In this document: positions 1-9,056 of the stretch, piece by piece
Position numbering within the stretch: the stretch's first letter is position 1
How the letters are laid out: every line of letters begins with the position of its first letter
Source: Psychromarinibacter halotolerans
Lineage (GTDB): Bacteria; Pseudomonadota; Alphaproteobacteria; Rhodobacterales; Rhodobacteraceae
DNA: 19,048 nt
Assembly: GCF_029168315.1 (NCBI RefSeq)
Contig: NZ_JARGYD010000022.1
Location: forward strand, 1 to 19,048
Direction of reading: 5' to 3'
Program-made: the position numbers and the translations under genes
The notes under the pieces: generated by a model
Databases searched by the model: none
What the model was told of the DNA's origin: nothing
What the model saw: the letters and a program-made list of their open reading frames with translations, nothing else

Positions 1-95
1 TTGACGTTGGCGAGATCGACGCCCGTGCCATCCGCCTTCACGCGGACCTTCACGTTGTAGTCGATCACACGTTTCACAGGTACGAGGACCTTCAT
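1..95 (-). CDS. etfB: Electron transfer flavoprotein beta subunit, N-terminal fragment
   Basis: Partial gene running off the left edge. The first 31 or so residues begin MKVLVPVKRVIDYNVKVRV, the characteristic N-terminus of EtfB, and continue with KADGTGVDLANVN. With EtfA, EtfB forms the soluble FAD/AMP heterodimer that passes electrons from acyl-CoA and other dehydrogenases to ETF:ubiquinone oxidoreductase. The ATG at 93-95 is preceded on the minus strand by a GGGAGA-type Shine-Dalgarno. etfA would be expected further left, outside the window. The neighbouring cobalamin adenosyltransferase lies 161 nt upstream on the same strand, an order I remember from Rhodobacteraceae. The family call is firm although only the start is visible. 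Confidence 0.93.
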   Translation of the reverse strand, partial: MKVLVPVKRVIDYNVKVRVKADGTGVDLANV

Positions 96-256
96 GCGTG
101 TCTCCCTAGGCTAGGTTAGATGCGCCCCTTGCGTCGGCCCGGGGCGCCAATTCCCGGTGAGTGTTAGCCGGTAAGCCGCGCGGGAAACAGGGCAAAATCG
201 ACGCGTTTACGCCATTCAACGCCGCGTTTTCCCGTCATGCGGGATGGTAGCGCCGG
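96..256. other. Spacer upstream of etfB with a possible leader hairpin
   Basis: A 161-nt gap between the adenosyltransferase stop and the etfB start, both on the minus strand. It contains a 7-bp inverted repeat, GCGCCCC (122-128) with GGGGCGC (141-147), about 27 nt upstream of etfB. No T-run follows it on either strand, so it is more likely a leader or operator feature than an intrinsic terminator. An etfB promoter probably lies here, but I cannot assign -35 and -10 boxes. Confidence 0.3.
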
Positions 257-829
257 TCAGCGGTTTGCGCCGGGCTTCCACAGCACGTCGGCGCGCCCGT
301 CGTCGTTCGCGATGCGCGCGGCGACGAAGAACCAGTCCGACAGGCGGTTGAGATACTTGACCGCCGCGGGGTTCACCTGTTCGTCGGTGGCAAGGTCCAC
401 TGTCAGCCGTTCCGCCCGCCGCGCGACGGTGCGGCACAGGTGCAGGTGGGCCGACAGGGCGGTGCCGCCGGGCAGGACGAAGCTGCGCAGCGGCTCCAGC
501 CGGGCATTCATCGCGTCGATCTCGGTTTCCAGCCGGGTCACCTGCGCTTCGGTGACGCGCAGCGGCGGGTATTCGGCGTCGGCGTCCATTTCCATGTCTG
601 GGCGGCACAGGTCGGCGCCAAGGTCGAACAGATCGTTCTGGATGCGGGACAGCTGACCGTCGGTGTCCTCGGGGGCGTACAGCCGCGCCATGCCCAGCGT
701 CGCGTTCAGTTCGTCCACCGTGCCGTAAGCCGTGACGCGCGCGCTGTGCTTGGCGACCCGTTCGCCATTGCCAAGCGCGGTGTCGCCGGCATCGCCGGTG
801 CGGGTGTAGATCTTGGACAGAACGACCAT
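257..829 (-). CDS. PduO-type cob(I)alamin adenosyltransferase
   Basis: This 190-aa protein belongs to the PduO/MMAB trimeric family, which transfers the 5'-deoxyadenosyl group of ATP to cob(I)alamin to make adenosylcobalamin in the cytosol. Family motifs appear in order: the ATP-binding N-terminal segment IYTRTGDAGDTALGNG (7-22), RVTAYGTVDELNA (31-43), NDLFDLGADLCRP (65-77), FVLPGGT (117-123), the RTVARRAER helix (133-141) carrying the conserved arginines, and KYLNRLSDWFFVAAR (158-172). The length is normal. Its ATG shares one base with the TGA stop of the upstream two-helix membrane protein (TGATG), so the two are probably translationally coupled. Adenosylcobalamin would serve methylmalonyl-CoA mutase-type enzymes, which fits with an adjacent ETF. 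The CobA/BtuR type is unrelated in sequence, so the family is clear. Confidence 0.95.
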   Translation of the reverse strand: MVVLSKIYTRTGDAGDTALGNGERVAKHSARVTAYGTVDELNATLGMARLYAPEDTDGQLSRIQNDLFDLGADLCRPDMEMDADAEYPPLRVTEAQVTRLETEIDAMNARLEPLRSFVLPGGTALSAHLHLCRTVARRAERLTVDLATDEQVNPAAVKYLNRLSDWFFVAARIANDDGRADVLWKPGANR

Positions 830-1038
830 CAGTTACCTCCCATACGGCGGAACGCCACGAAGATCAGGATCACGATCACGGCGATGGCTTGTGCGGCGAC
901 GCGGTAGCGCATCAGCCGGTTGGCGTGTTTTCGGTGAAACTCACCGCTCTTGCCGAAGCTGCCGATGCCGATCATCAGGATCACAAGCACCACCAGCACC
1001 GAGATGGCAACGAGGATGAACAGCGGATCCTGCCACAT
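829..1038 (-). CDS. Small two-helix membrane protein, HIG1-like
   Basis: A 69-aa protein with two hydrophobic helices (about residues 6-26 and 48-63) joined by a short basic loop, FGKSGEFHRKHANRLMRYRV. This is the layout of the twin-transmembrane small proteins annotated as HIG1-domain in alphaproteobacteria. Mitochondrial HIG1 relatives associate with respiratory complexes, but the bacterial role is not settled. I chose the ATG at 1036-1038 because an AAGGA Shine-Dalgarno precedes it and the protein then starts directly at the first helix. A longer reading frame to 1530 is only an overlap with the dehydrogenase gene. The stop overlaps the adenosyltransferase start by one base, so the pair forms a coupled operon. 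Confidence 0.85.
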   Translation of the reverse strand: MWQDPLFILVAISVLVVLVILMIGIGSFGKSGEFHRKHANRLMRYRVAAQAIAVIVILIFVAFRRMGGN

Positions 1039-1121
1039 GGCGCGTCCTTTCGGTCGGGTTTGGCCTGCGATGTAGCCTGTCCGGGCCCGGAAGCAAAACA
1101 GGCAAATTGGCGCGGCCCGCG

Positions 1122-1955
1122 TTACGACGCGCGGCGGGTCACCCAGTCCGAGGCCCGCGTGGACAGGATGCGGGTCAGGAACTTGGCGAAATGCGCAAGC
1201 TTGGTGATCTTGTAGCGCGGGTGCGGCCTGCGGCTTTCCAACGCGTGAATCAGCTTGGCGGTGACGTGGCTGGCGGGCACTTCCAGCCCGGCCTGCGGGT
1301 TGTCGCCGCGCCACTTGCGCATCAGGTCCGACTGGTAGCGGTCGGCATGGACCGAGTTCCGCCAGTCGATCCACTTCTCGAACTGAATGCGGCCGTTGGC
1401 GCCGAACTTCGTGGTGATCAGCCCCGGTTCGATCAGGACGACGTGGATCGGCTCGCCGTGCAGTTCCAGCCGCAGCGTATCCGTCAGCCCCTCCAGCGCC
1501 CACTTGGTCGCGACATAGGCGCCGCGCCACGGATAGCTGGTATAGCCCATGACCGACGAGCAGTTCACGATCCGCCCACCGCCCTGCGCGCGCATCACGG
1601 GAATCAGGCGGCGCGTGAGGTGGTGATAGCCGATCAGGTTGGTCTGCAGGATCGCGCGCAGTGCCTCGGTCGGCAGGTCCTCGACCAAACCGGGGATGCC
1701 ATACGCGCCGTTGTTGAACACGGCGTCCAGCGTGCCGCCGGTGGCTTGCAGCACCTCGTCCAGCCCCGCGTCGATCGAGGCTTCGTCGTCGTAGTCGATC
1801 CGCGGGCTTTCCAGCCCCTCGGCGATCAGGCGGTCGCAGTCCTCTTGCTTGCGGCAGGACGCGAACACCCGCCAGCCGCGCGCCTTCAGCGCATGGGCCG
1901 CGTCATAGCCGATGCCAGAGGAACAGCCAGTGATAAGAACGGATTTCTGCGTCAT
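1122..1955 (-). CDS. Short-chain dehydrogenase/reductase (SDR)
   Basis: A 277-aa classical SDR, a cytosolic NAD(P)-dependent oxidoreductase with a Rossmann fold. The cofactor motif TGCSSGIG is at 9-16, the structural NNGAYG (a variant of NNAG) at 81-86, the catalytic Ser near 134 (NCSSVMG), and the YxxxK pair at Tyr147/Lys151 (YVATK). A PGLITTKF segment follows at the usual place. An arginine after beta-2 (SCRKQEDCDRL) hints at NADP(H) preference, which is inference. The C-terminal extension beyond about residue 190 resembles SDRs acting on lipid- or retinol-like substrates, but the substrate cannot be read. The gene sits 83 nt upstream of the small membrane protein on the same strand and may be co-transcribed. 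Confidence 0.93.
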   Translation of the reverse strand: MTQKSVLITGCSSGIGYDAAHALKARGWRVFASCRKQEDCDRLIAEGLESPRIDYDDEASIDAGLDEVLQATGGTLDAVFNNGAYGIPGLVEDLPTEALRAILQTNLIGYHHLTRRLIPVMRAQGGGRIVNCSSVMGYTSYPWRGAYVATKWALEGLTDTLRLELHGEPIHVVLIEPGLITTKFGANGRIQFEKWIDWRNSVHADRYQSDLMRKWRGDNPQAGLEVPASHVTAKLIHALESRRPHPRYKITKLAHFAKFLTRILSTRASDWVTRRAS

Positions 1956-2024
1956 GATCCCTGCCTTTCGTCCGAAGGAGTAGGCCGTTCGCGCAAGCCG
2001 TACAATCGCGGATCGGACGGCGCG

Positions 2025-2909
2025 TCAGGGGCGGTCGGACAGTTCCGCCGTGGGCACAAAGCCGGTCTCGCCGGTGCCGATGTCCCGGATCTGTAGCCAG
2101 CCGTCGCCCATGTCGAACAGGACTTCCATCTCGTCGCCCGGATACAGAAGCAGGATCTGCTCGGCCTCGGGGTGCGGCGCGCTGCGCAAGGTCGCGCCGT
2201 CCCGCGCGACGTACATCAGGGCCGGACGCGTGCCGGTCAGGGCCTCGGCCAGCGCCAGCGCGACAAGGTCGGCGTCGGTCGTCGTTGCGGAGGTCACCGT
2301 AGAGGCGGGCGCGGCAGGCGGCGGCTGGATGCCGGACAGGGTCGAGGGCGGCAGCACCTCGGGGCCCGCCAGCGCCGTGGTCACGGGCGCGGCGGCTTCG
2401 GCATCGTCGGGCGCGAAATTCGTGGGGCGCGGCGCCGGGCGGGGGACGGGCAGGCGGGACACGTCCAGCGTCCGCTCTGGCCCGGTGTCGGCGGTGGCGT
2501 CCTCGGCGCTTGTCGTCGGGGCGGTGGTGTAGGTGTCGGCCATCACGGGCAGCCGGTCGGCGGGAATCGCGTCCAGCGGCAGCGCCTCGATCGTCATCGG
2601 GATTTCGTCGGGGTTGGCGGGCAGGGCAGGTTCTAGGACCGGCTCGGCTGCGGGCGCGGCTGCGGCTGCGGGGTGGGGCTGTTCCGGATGCGGCGCACTG
2701 ATGCGCGGGCCTGTGGGTTCCGGCCTTGCCTTGATCTCTGCCAAAAGCGCGGACAGTTCGGCCGCCGTGTGTGGCCGGTCGGGCCGGGCGTCTGCCTGTT
2801 CAGGCGCGGTTGCCGCCGGGGATCCGCCGGTGTCGGGCGCATCCTCTCCGAAGAATAGCATGACGCCCACGATCACGGCGCCAAGCGCCGTCGCTAGAAA
2901 TTTTCTCAT
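2025..2909 (-). CDS. Membrane-anchored SH3-domain protein with a long Pro/Ala-rich linker
   Basis: A 294-aa protein with three visible parts: an N-terminal hydrophobic anchor or signal segment (MRKFLATALGAVIVGVMLFF, residues 1-20), a low-complexity Pro/Ala/Thr/Glu-rich linker (about 22-212), and a C-terminal bacterial SH3-like domain (about 228-290) with the usual LRSAPH, ILLLYPGDEMEVL, GWLQIRD and GFVPTAEL strands. Such SH3b domains bind peptidoglycan or peptides in the periplasm, so a cell-envelope role is likely but the partner is unknown. I chose the start at 2907-2909 because it places the hydrophobic segment at the N-terminus. The 71 upstream in-frame residues are non-hydrophobic and lie in the promoter region facing parC. 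The gene is divergent from parC and 70 nt downstream of the SDR start. Confidence 0.8.
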   Translation of the reverse strand: MRKFLATALGAVIVGVMLFFGEDAPDTGGSPAATAPEQADARPDRPHTAAELSALLAEIKARPEPTGPRISAPHPEQPHPAAAAAPAAEPVLEPALPANPDEIPMTIEALPLDAIPADRLPVMADTYTTAPTTSAEDATADTGPERTLDVSRLPVPRPAPRPTNFAPDDAEAAAPVTTALAGPEVLPPSTLSGIQPPPAAPASTVTSATTTDADLVALALAEALTGTRPALMYVARDGATLRSAPHPEAEQILLLYPGDEMEVLFDMGDGWLQIRDIGTGETGFVPTAELSDRP

Positions 2910-3129
2910 ACTGCCCGTTCCCGCGATGTGACGCTTGTTTAAGGGGTCGCGTTCTTTTCGCCGTGCCTCACGGGTACCAAGCCGGGGGCGCGGGGGGTAA
3001 GCGAAATGTGCCCGAACGGGCGGCTGGGCGGCGGAATGATGCACGGATGCCATCATCGTGCGGCTCGTGCCCCCGGGTTGGGGCGATCGCGCCTTGTTCC
3101 CCTGAACCGCGAGGCGTATCACATCATCT
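2910..3129. other. Divergent intergenic region between the SH3 gene and parC
   Basis: This 220-nt gap must hold promoters for both divergent genes. I could not assign -35/-10 hexamers with confidence. A short inverted repeat ATGATG (3036-3041) / CATCAT (3051-3056) is present but too short to call an operator. The parC start lacks a close, strong Shine-Dalgarno; the nearest purine run is GAGG around 3109. Confidence 0.3.
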
Positions 3130-5427
<2,298 letters not shown>

Positions 5428-5531
5428 GCGCCGTGCTTTTGCCGTCTTCGGGCGGGACAGTCGGCGCCGGTGAATTGCCCGTGACCCGCGGGCTTTGACA
5501 CGGCTCGCCCGTGCGGCGGCCAGAATGGCCC

Positions 5532-5536
5532 GGAGG
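5532..5536 (+). promoter_or_regulatory. Shine-Dalgarno GGAGG that decides the GTG start of the GtrA gene
   Basis: GGAGG lies four bases before a GTG at 5541. An upstream in-frame start at 5511 has no comparable purine run, so translation most likely begins at 5541. Confidence 0.65.
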
Positions 5537-5540
5537 CAAC

Positions 5541-5990
5541 GTGAAGCTGCGCACATTGGTTTTCCGCTATGCGGTGTTTGCCGTGATCGCGACGCTTGCC
5601 AATCTTGGCGCGCAACGCGCGGTGCTGGCGGTGCGCGACGACGGCTGGGCGCTGATGCTTGCCATCGCGGTGGGCACCGGCGTCGGGCTGGTAGTCAAGT
5701 ACCTGCTGGACAAGCGGTGGATCTTTCTCGACGGCTCGACCGGTGCGCGGGCGCATGGCGAGCGGTTCAGCCGCTATACCCTGACCGGCGTGTTCACCAC
5801 GGCGATCTTCTGGGGCATGGAAACCGTGTTCTGGATGATCTGGCAAACCGACCTGATGCGCGAACTGGGCGCGGTGATCGGGCTTGCCATCGGCTATGTC
5901 GTGAAGTTCCAGCTGGACAAGCGGTTCGTCTTCCGCCCGACCGGCCCGGCGGCCGCGATGCAGACGGGCGGTGCGGAGCAGGTGCGATGA
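5541..5990 (+). CDS. GtrA-family membrane protein
   Basis: A 149-aa inner-membrane protein with about four hydrophobic helices arranged as a repeat. Each half ends in a related motif: VKYLLDKRWIF (52-62) and VKFQLDKRFVF (121-131). This is the GtrA/DPMS-type signature. GtrA proteins are thought to help flip polyprenyl-linked sugars across the membrane for O-antigen glucosylation or other glycan modification. No glycosyltransferase partner (GtrB-like) is adjacent, so the substrate is unknown. The GTG start is chosen for its GGAGG and because it begins directly before helix 1. The stop overlaps an ATG (ATGA), but the reading frame that follows looks non-coding. Co-transcription with the exported protein gene 186 nt downstream is possible but not shown. 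Confidence 0.85.
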   Translation: MKLRTLVFRYAVFAVIATLANLGAQRAVLAVRDDGWALMLAIAVGTGVGLVVKYLLDKRWIFLDGSTGARAHGERFSRYTLTGVFTTAIFWGMETVFWMIWQTDLMRELGAVIGLAIGYVVKFQLDKRFVFRPTGPAAAMQTGGAEQVR

Positions 5991-6065
5991 GCGCGTGGCC
6001 AAATCGCAACGCATGCTGCCAATCCAACGGGCGAACCCGTCCCGGCCGATCACATTTGAACAGGG

Positions 6066-6095
6066 TCCGCTTTACCCGACTTCCCCGTAAGCGGA
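6066..6095. other. Inverted repeat upstream of the exported-protein operon
   Basis: TCCGCTT (6066-6072) and AAGCGGA (6089-6095) form a 7-bp perfect stem with a 16-nt loop inside the 186-nt gap after the GtrA gene. No U-run follows it on the plus strand. It could be an operator or leader hairpin for the gene beginning at 6177. The rest of the gap shows no recognisable element. Confidence 0.3.
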
Positions 6096-6161
6096 AAATT
6101 TCCTACCACCTGCCAAACCCCCCGGAACGGCGGCCCCAAGGGAAGGGTGAGTCGCGGGAAC

Positions 6162-6167
6162 GAGGAG
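6162..6167 (+). promoter_or_regulatory. Shine-Dalgarno GAGGAG selecting a TTG start
   Basis: GAGGAG lies nine bases before TTG at 6177-6179. Starting there yields an ideal signal peptide (MKKRIF... with AQA before the cleavage site). The alternative GTG at 6147 would put ten polar residues in front and has poor spacing. Confidence 0.7.
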
Positions 6168-6176
6168 CACAGTGAC

Positions 6177-7907
6177 TTGAAGAAACGTATTTTCGACCGA
6201 AACTTTTTCCTGAACGCCGCCACGGCGATGGCCCTTGGCCTTTCCGGTTCCGCCGCGCAGGCGCTGGACATCGAGGACCGGCTTGCGCAGTTGCGCGCCG
6301 CCTACGATGCCGAGACGGCGAAGAACATCATCGAGATTCAGCCTTATCGCTTCGAACAGACCGTGACGCTGCCGGAAGACGGCACGCCTGTCACGCTGGT
6401 GTCGCTGAACCCGAACATCAACAGCTGGTTCCTGTTGGGCATCGGCGAGACTCGTCGGACCTGGTTCCATCTGGAGAACCCGGCCCCGAACGACCGCGCC
6501 GTGACGCTTGAGGACGGCGCCGACGGACCGGCCCTGCTGATCACCGAAGGCGTGAAGACGTTCCGCTGCACGCCGTGGGCCGGCAACCCGTCGATGCTGG
6601 GGGATGCGAGCAACGCGAACCTGCCGTTCTCGCCGGTCTGCGGCGACCGGCTGTATCTGCGGGTGAAGACCAGCGGGTCCTATTCCAGCCTCGAGGCGAC
6701 CTCGCAGTTCCTGCGGGATCACGTCTGGGGCGGCGACGCGCTGGTGACGTGGGTGAAGGCCACCTTCAACAAGGACAAGTACGCGCTGCTGGACGAGGGT
6801 CTGGGCACCGGCAAAAGCGAGACGCCGGTCGCCGGGCCGATCCCCGCCAACGTGCGCTACCCCGAGGACGCGCGGCCGCTGATGGCGGCCTATCACACCA
6901 TCGACCTTGTCGGTGCCGAATCCGGCATGGCCGCCGGGTCGTGGTATCCGGTGCAGGGGCAGGACGGTGTCTACGTCTCGGCGTTGTCGCCCGGCTACAT
7001 CGCGCCCGAGGTGTTTGACGTGCCCGGCGCCAACTGGCTGGACGGGACCGAAAGCCGTGCGACCAACTATTTCGTGGCGTTCGAACTGGACCGCTTCGAC
7101 CTTGGCTTCGCGCGCGGCACCGATCACCCGCGCCTGGACTGGTCGCCGCGCCCGCCGCATTACATGCGGCCCTACGGCATGCCGGGGCCGGACGGTTTCA
7201 CGACCGAGGCGCCACTGGTGTCGCTTGGCATGGTGCCGCCGTACCTGACCGACCGGGTCACCGCGACCTTCACCGCCGGGTTCAAGCGCCAGCACGGCGC
7301 GTTCCGCAGCGGCGCGCTGCGCGACGTGAACTACGGCTCGCACTACGGCTTCCTTGAACACGGCGTGATCTACTCGAAGATCTGGCCGGGCCTTTCAACC
7401 GTTTACGTGTCGCAGGACGGCGAGATCGGGATGAAGACGTGGACCGAAGAGGACGACGAGCGCCTGTCGAGCATGCGCTTTGTCCGCCAGAACGGTGTGC
7501 CGCTTGTCGAAAACGGGCGCCCCGGCGCGCTGGTTACGCAGTGGGGACCGGGCAACTGGTCGGGTTCTGCCAATGCCGACCTGCGCACCCTGCGCGGCGG
7601 TGCCTGCCTGATGAAGTCCGAGAACACCGATTACCTAGTGTACGGCTACTTCTCGACAGCGACGCCTTCGGGCATGGCGCGCAGCTTTCAGGCTTATGGC
7701 TGCGACTACGCGATGCTGCTGGACATGAACGCGCTGGAACACACCTACCTTGGCCTCTACTCGTTCGACGACTCGGGCCAGATGCAGGTGGACCACATCA
7801 TGCGCGGCATGAACAATTTGGACAAAAGCGGGTCCAACGGCGTTATCCCGCGGTTTATCGGCTATCCCGACAACCGCGATGTCTTCTATCTCGTTCGCAA
7901 GGAGTAA
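6177..7907 (+). CDS. Exported protein with a divergent phosphodiester-glycosidase-like C-terminal domain
   Basis: A 576-aa protein with a clear signal peptide (residues 1-29, cleavage after AQA), so it is periplasmic or secreted. The N-terminal half (about 30-350) is not recognised. The C-terminal half (about 360-576) follows the order of strands and turns I associate with the NAGPA / phosphodiester glycosidase fold: GAFRSGALRDVNYGSHYGF (374-392), VSQDGEIGMKTW (411-422), VPLVENGRPG (441-450), a Gly-rich strand LRGGACLMKS, and DYAMLLDMNALEH (510-522) where true NAGPA enzymes have a LDGGGS-type turn. That Gly-rich catalytic turn is replaced here, so activity may be lost or changed. This assignment is inference by eye. 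A SUMF1-like exported gene follows after 4 nt, so the two are surely one operon. It starts with TTG. Confidence 0.6.
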   Translation: MKKRIFDRNFFLNAATAMALGLSGSAAQALDIEDRLAQLRAAYDAETAKNIIEIQPYRFEQTVTLPEDGTPVTLVSLNPNINSWFLLGIGETRRTWFHLENPAPNDRAVTLEDGADGPALLITEGVKTFRCTPWAGNPSMLGDASNANLPFSPVCGDRLYLRVKTSGSYSSLEATSQFLRDHVWGGDALVTWVKATFNKDKYALLDEGLGTGKSETPVAGPIPANVRYPEDARPLMAAYHTIDLVGAESGMAAGSWYPVQGQDGVYVSALSPGYIAPEVFDVPGANWLDGTESRATNYFVAFELDRFDLGFARGTDHPRLDWSPRPPHYMRPYGMPGPDGFTTEAPLVSLGMVPPYLTDRVTATFTAGFKRQHGAFRSGALRDVNYGSHYGFLEHGVIYSKIWPGLSTVYVSQDGEIGMKTWTEEDDERLSSMRFVRQNGVPLVENGRPGALVTQWGPGNWSGSANADLRTLRGGACLMKSENTDYLVYGYFSTATPSGMARSFQAYGCDYAMLLDMNALEHTYLGLYSFDDSGQMQVDHIMRGMNNLDKSGSNGVIPRFIGYPDNRDVFYLVRKE

Positions 7908-7911
7908 CCGC

Positions 7912-8883
7912 ATGATCCGGGCATTCGCGCTTTCGGTCGGGCTCGTGGCGCTGGCCGCGGGCGTGGAGGCACAGTCGCTGCAGCAGAACAACGAAGTTCT
8001 GTTCCGGCAAATCCAGCAGGTCCACCGAATCTCGGCGGCACAGCTGAACCGGATCCGCCAGATCTTTGCCCGCTCGGGCTGGATGGGGCAGGGCAATCCC
8101 GGCCCGACGCGGCACCCGATGACGCCGGAGCAATGCGCGGCACGGGTGGGCGGCACGGCGGTCTACAACAACCCGCGGTTCGAAGCGATCTGCGGCGCCA
8201 AGTACATGGCGCCGCTGTACGACCCGCGCACGCAGCAGCCCGAAGACGCGACGGCCTGCATCGACCAGTTCGAGTTCCCGAACATGCCCTGCACCTATCC
8301 GGTGACATGGGTGCGCGCCAACGAGGCGGCAGAGATCTGTTCCGCGATGGGCAAGCGCCTGTGCGACGCTCACGAATGGGAAGGCGCCTGCGCCGGGGCC
8401 CTGACGCCGCCGGACTATCCGTTTGGCGCGGGCTCGGTCGCGGCGATGCGGTCGATCCACAACAACCGCTACGCGGGGTCGAAAAGCTGGGCCTACGGGC
8501 CGAACTTCCGCACCGGTGTCTGCGCGCAGGATTCGAACAAAAGCGCGGGCTGCAACGGCGGCGATTTCAACGCCTGCGGGACGAATACCTATCCGACCGG
8601 CGCGTTTCCCGGCTGCACCAGCGGGCTGAAGGTCTATGACCTGCACGGCAACGCGGCAGAACACATGAACCTGCCGATGAACCCCAGCCAGATGTCCAGC
8701 AACGGCAGCCGCACGCTGGGCGTGACCGAGATGAAGGGCAGCTGGTTCATCTGGGACAAGTACCGTGCGCACGAGGATTGGTGCCGCTGGCGCGCGCCGT
8801 ACTGGCACGGCACGAACGTGATGAACACGTCCAGCCACCGCAACTATCACCTTGGGTTCCGCTGCTGTTCGACGGTGAACTAG
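7912..8883 (+). CDS. Exported Cys-rich SUMF1/FGE-like domain protein
   Basis: A 323-aa protein with a signal peptide (1-20, GVEA before QS). From about residue 115 to the end it shows the formylglycine-generating-enzyme/SUMF1 fold shared with EgtB and PvdO: CIDQFEFPN (116-124), YPVTWVRANEAAEICSAMGK (129-148), RLCDAHEWEGAC (149-160), VYDLHGNAAEHM (241-252), KGSWF (275-279) and LGFRCC (314-319). It has 14 cysteines, so extensive disulfide bonding outside the cytosol is likely. The two copper-binding cysteines of true FGE, expected just after KGSWF, are not there, so I do not expect sulfatase activation. ATG 7912 has AAGGAG in front, only 4 nt after the preceding gene. The TAG stop shares its last base with an intergenic repeat. 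The domain is clear; the role is unknown. Confidence 0.82.
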   Translation: MIRAFALSVGLVALAAGVEAQSLQQNNEVLFRQIQQVHRISAAQLNRIRQIFARSGWMGQGNPGPTRHPMTPEQCAARVGGTAVYNNPRFEAICGAKYMAPLYDPRTQQPEDATACIDQFEFPNMPCTYPVTWVRANEAAEICSAMGKRLCDAHEWEGACAGALTPPDYPFGAGSVAAMRSIHNNRYAGSKSWAYGPNFRTGVCAQDSNKSAGCNGGDFNACGTNTYPTGAFPGCTSGLKVYDLHGNAAEHMNLPMNPSQMSSNGSRTLGVTEMKGSWFIWDKYRAHEDWCRWRAPYWHGTNVMNTSSHRNYHLGFRCCSTVN

Positions 8884-8939
8884 GGGGCGCTGCCCCCGCC
8901 GCTTCGCGGCTCCCCCGAGGTATTTCTGAAGAGAAGAAG
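8883..8939 (+). repeat. Hairpin-rich intergenic repeat, copy 1
   Basis: Begins at the last base of the TAG stop. Hairpin 1 is GGGGGC-GCT-GCCCCC (8883-8897). Hairpin 2 is GCCGC-TTC-GCGGC (8898-8910). TCCCCCGAGGTATTT and a purine tail, AAGAGAAGAAG, follow. The third C-run (8912-8916) could pair with the first G-run instead. A second copy is at 17451-17512 in the same orientation. I remember similar elements in many Rhodobacteraceae genomes after stop codons. Confidence 0.85.
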
Positions 8940-8944
8940 CAGGG

Positions 8945-9042
8945 TCGCCCCATCGGGGCGGCCCGTCCGGTGTCCGGGGCGGTTGAAATGGAAACGCCCG
9001 CGGCCTTGTCTGGCGCGCGGGCGATCCGGTCCCTCGTTTTTT
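8945..9042. terminator. Possible termination region between convergent genes
   Basis: After the repeat, the convergent gap contains a CGCCCC/GGGGCG hairpin (about 8946-8960). A second stem, CGCCCGCG (8995-9002) with CGCGGGCG (9016-9023), follows. A T6 run (9037-9042) comes 13 nt after that stem, too far for a textbook intrinsic terminator but suggestive for the plus-strand operon. Confidence 0.4.
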
Positions 9043-9056
9043 GTCTTGTCCCGTGA

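Noticed and set aside
3036..3056. ATGATG...CATCAT inverted repeat upstream of parC
   Set aside because: Six bases per arm with a 9-nt gap is expected by chance in this amount of sequence.
2910..3122. 71-residue N-terminal extension of the SH3-domain protein
   Set aside because: The extension is polar, lies in the divergent promoter gap, and would bury the hydrophobic anchor in mid-protein.
5987..6175. 62-codon frame starting in the ATGA overlap at the end of the GtrA gene
   Set aside because: The overlap looks like coupling, but the product is an Arg/Pro/Asn-rich string without hydrophobic or domain structure and ends at the next gene's Shine-Dalgarno.
6072..7361. 429-codon open frame antisense to the NAGPA-like gene
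   Set aside because: The sense strand has a signal peptide, Shine-Dalgarno and family-like motifs. The antisense frame is Arg/Gly/His-rich with no domain.
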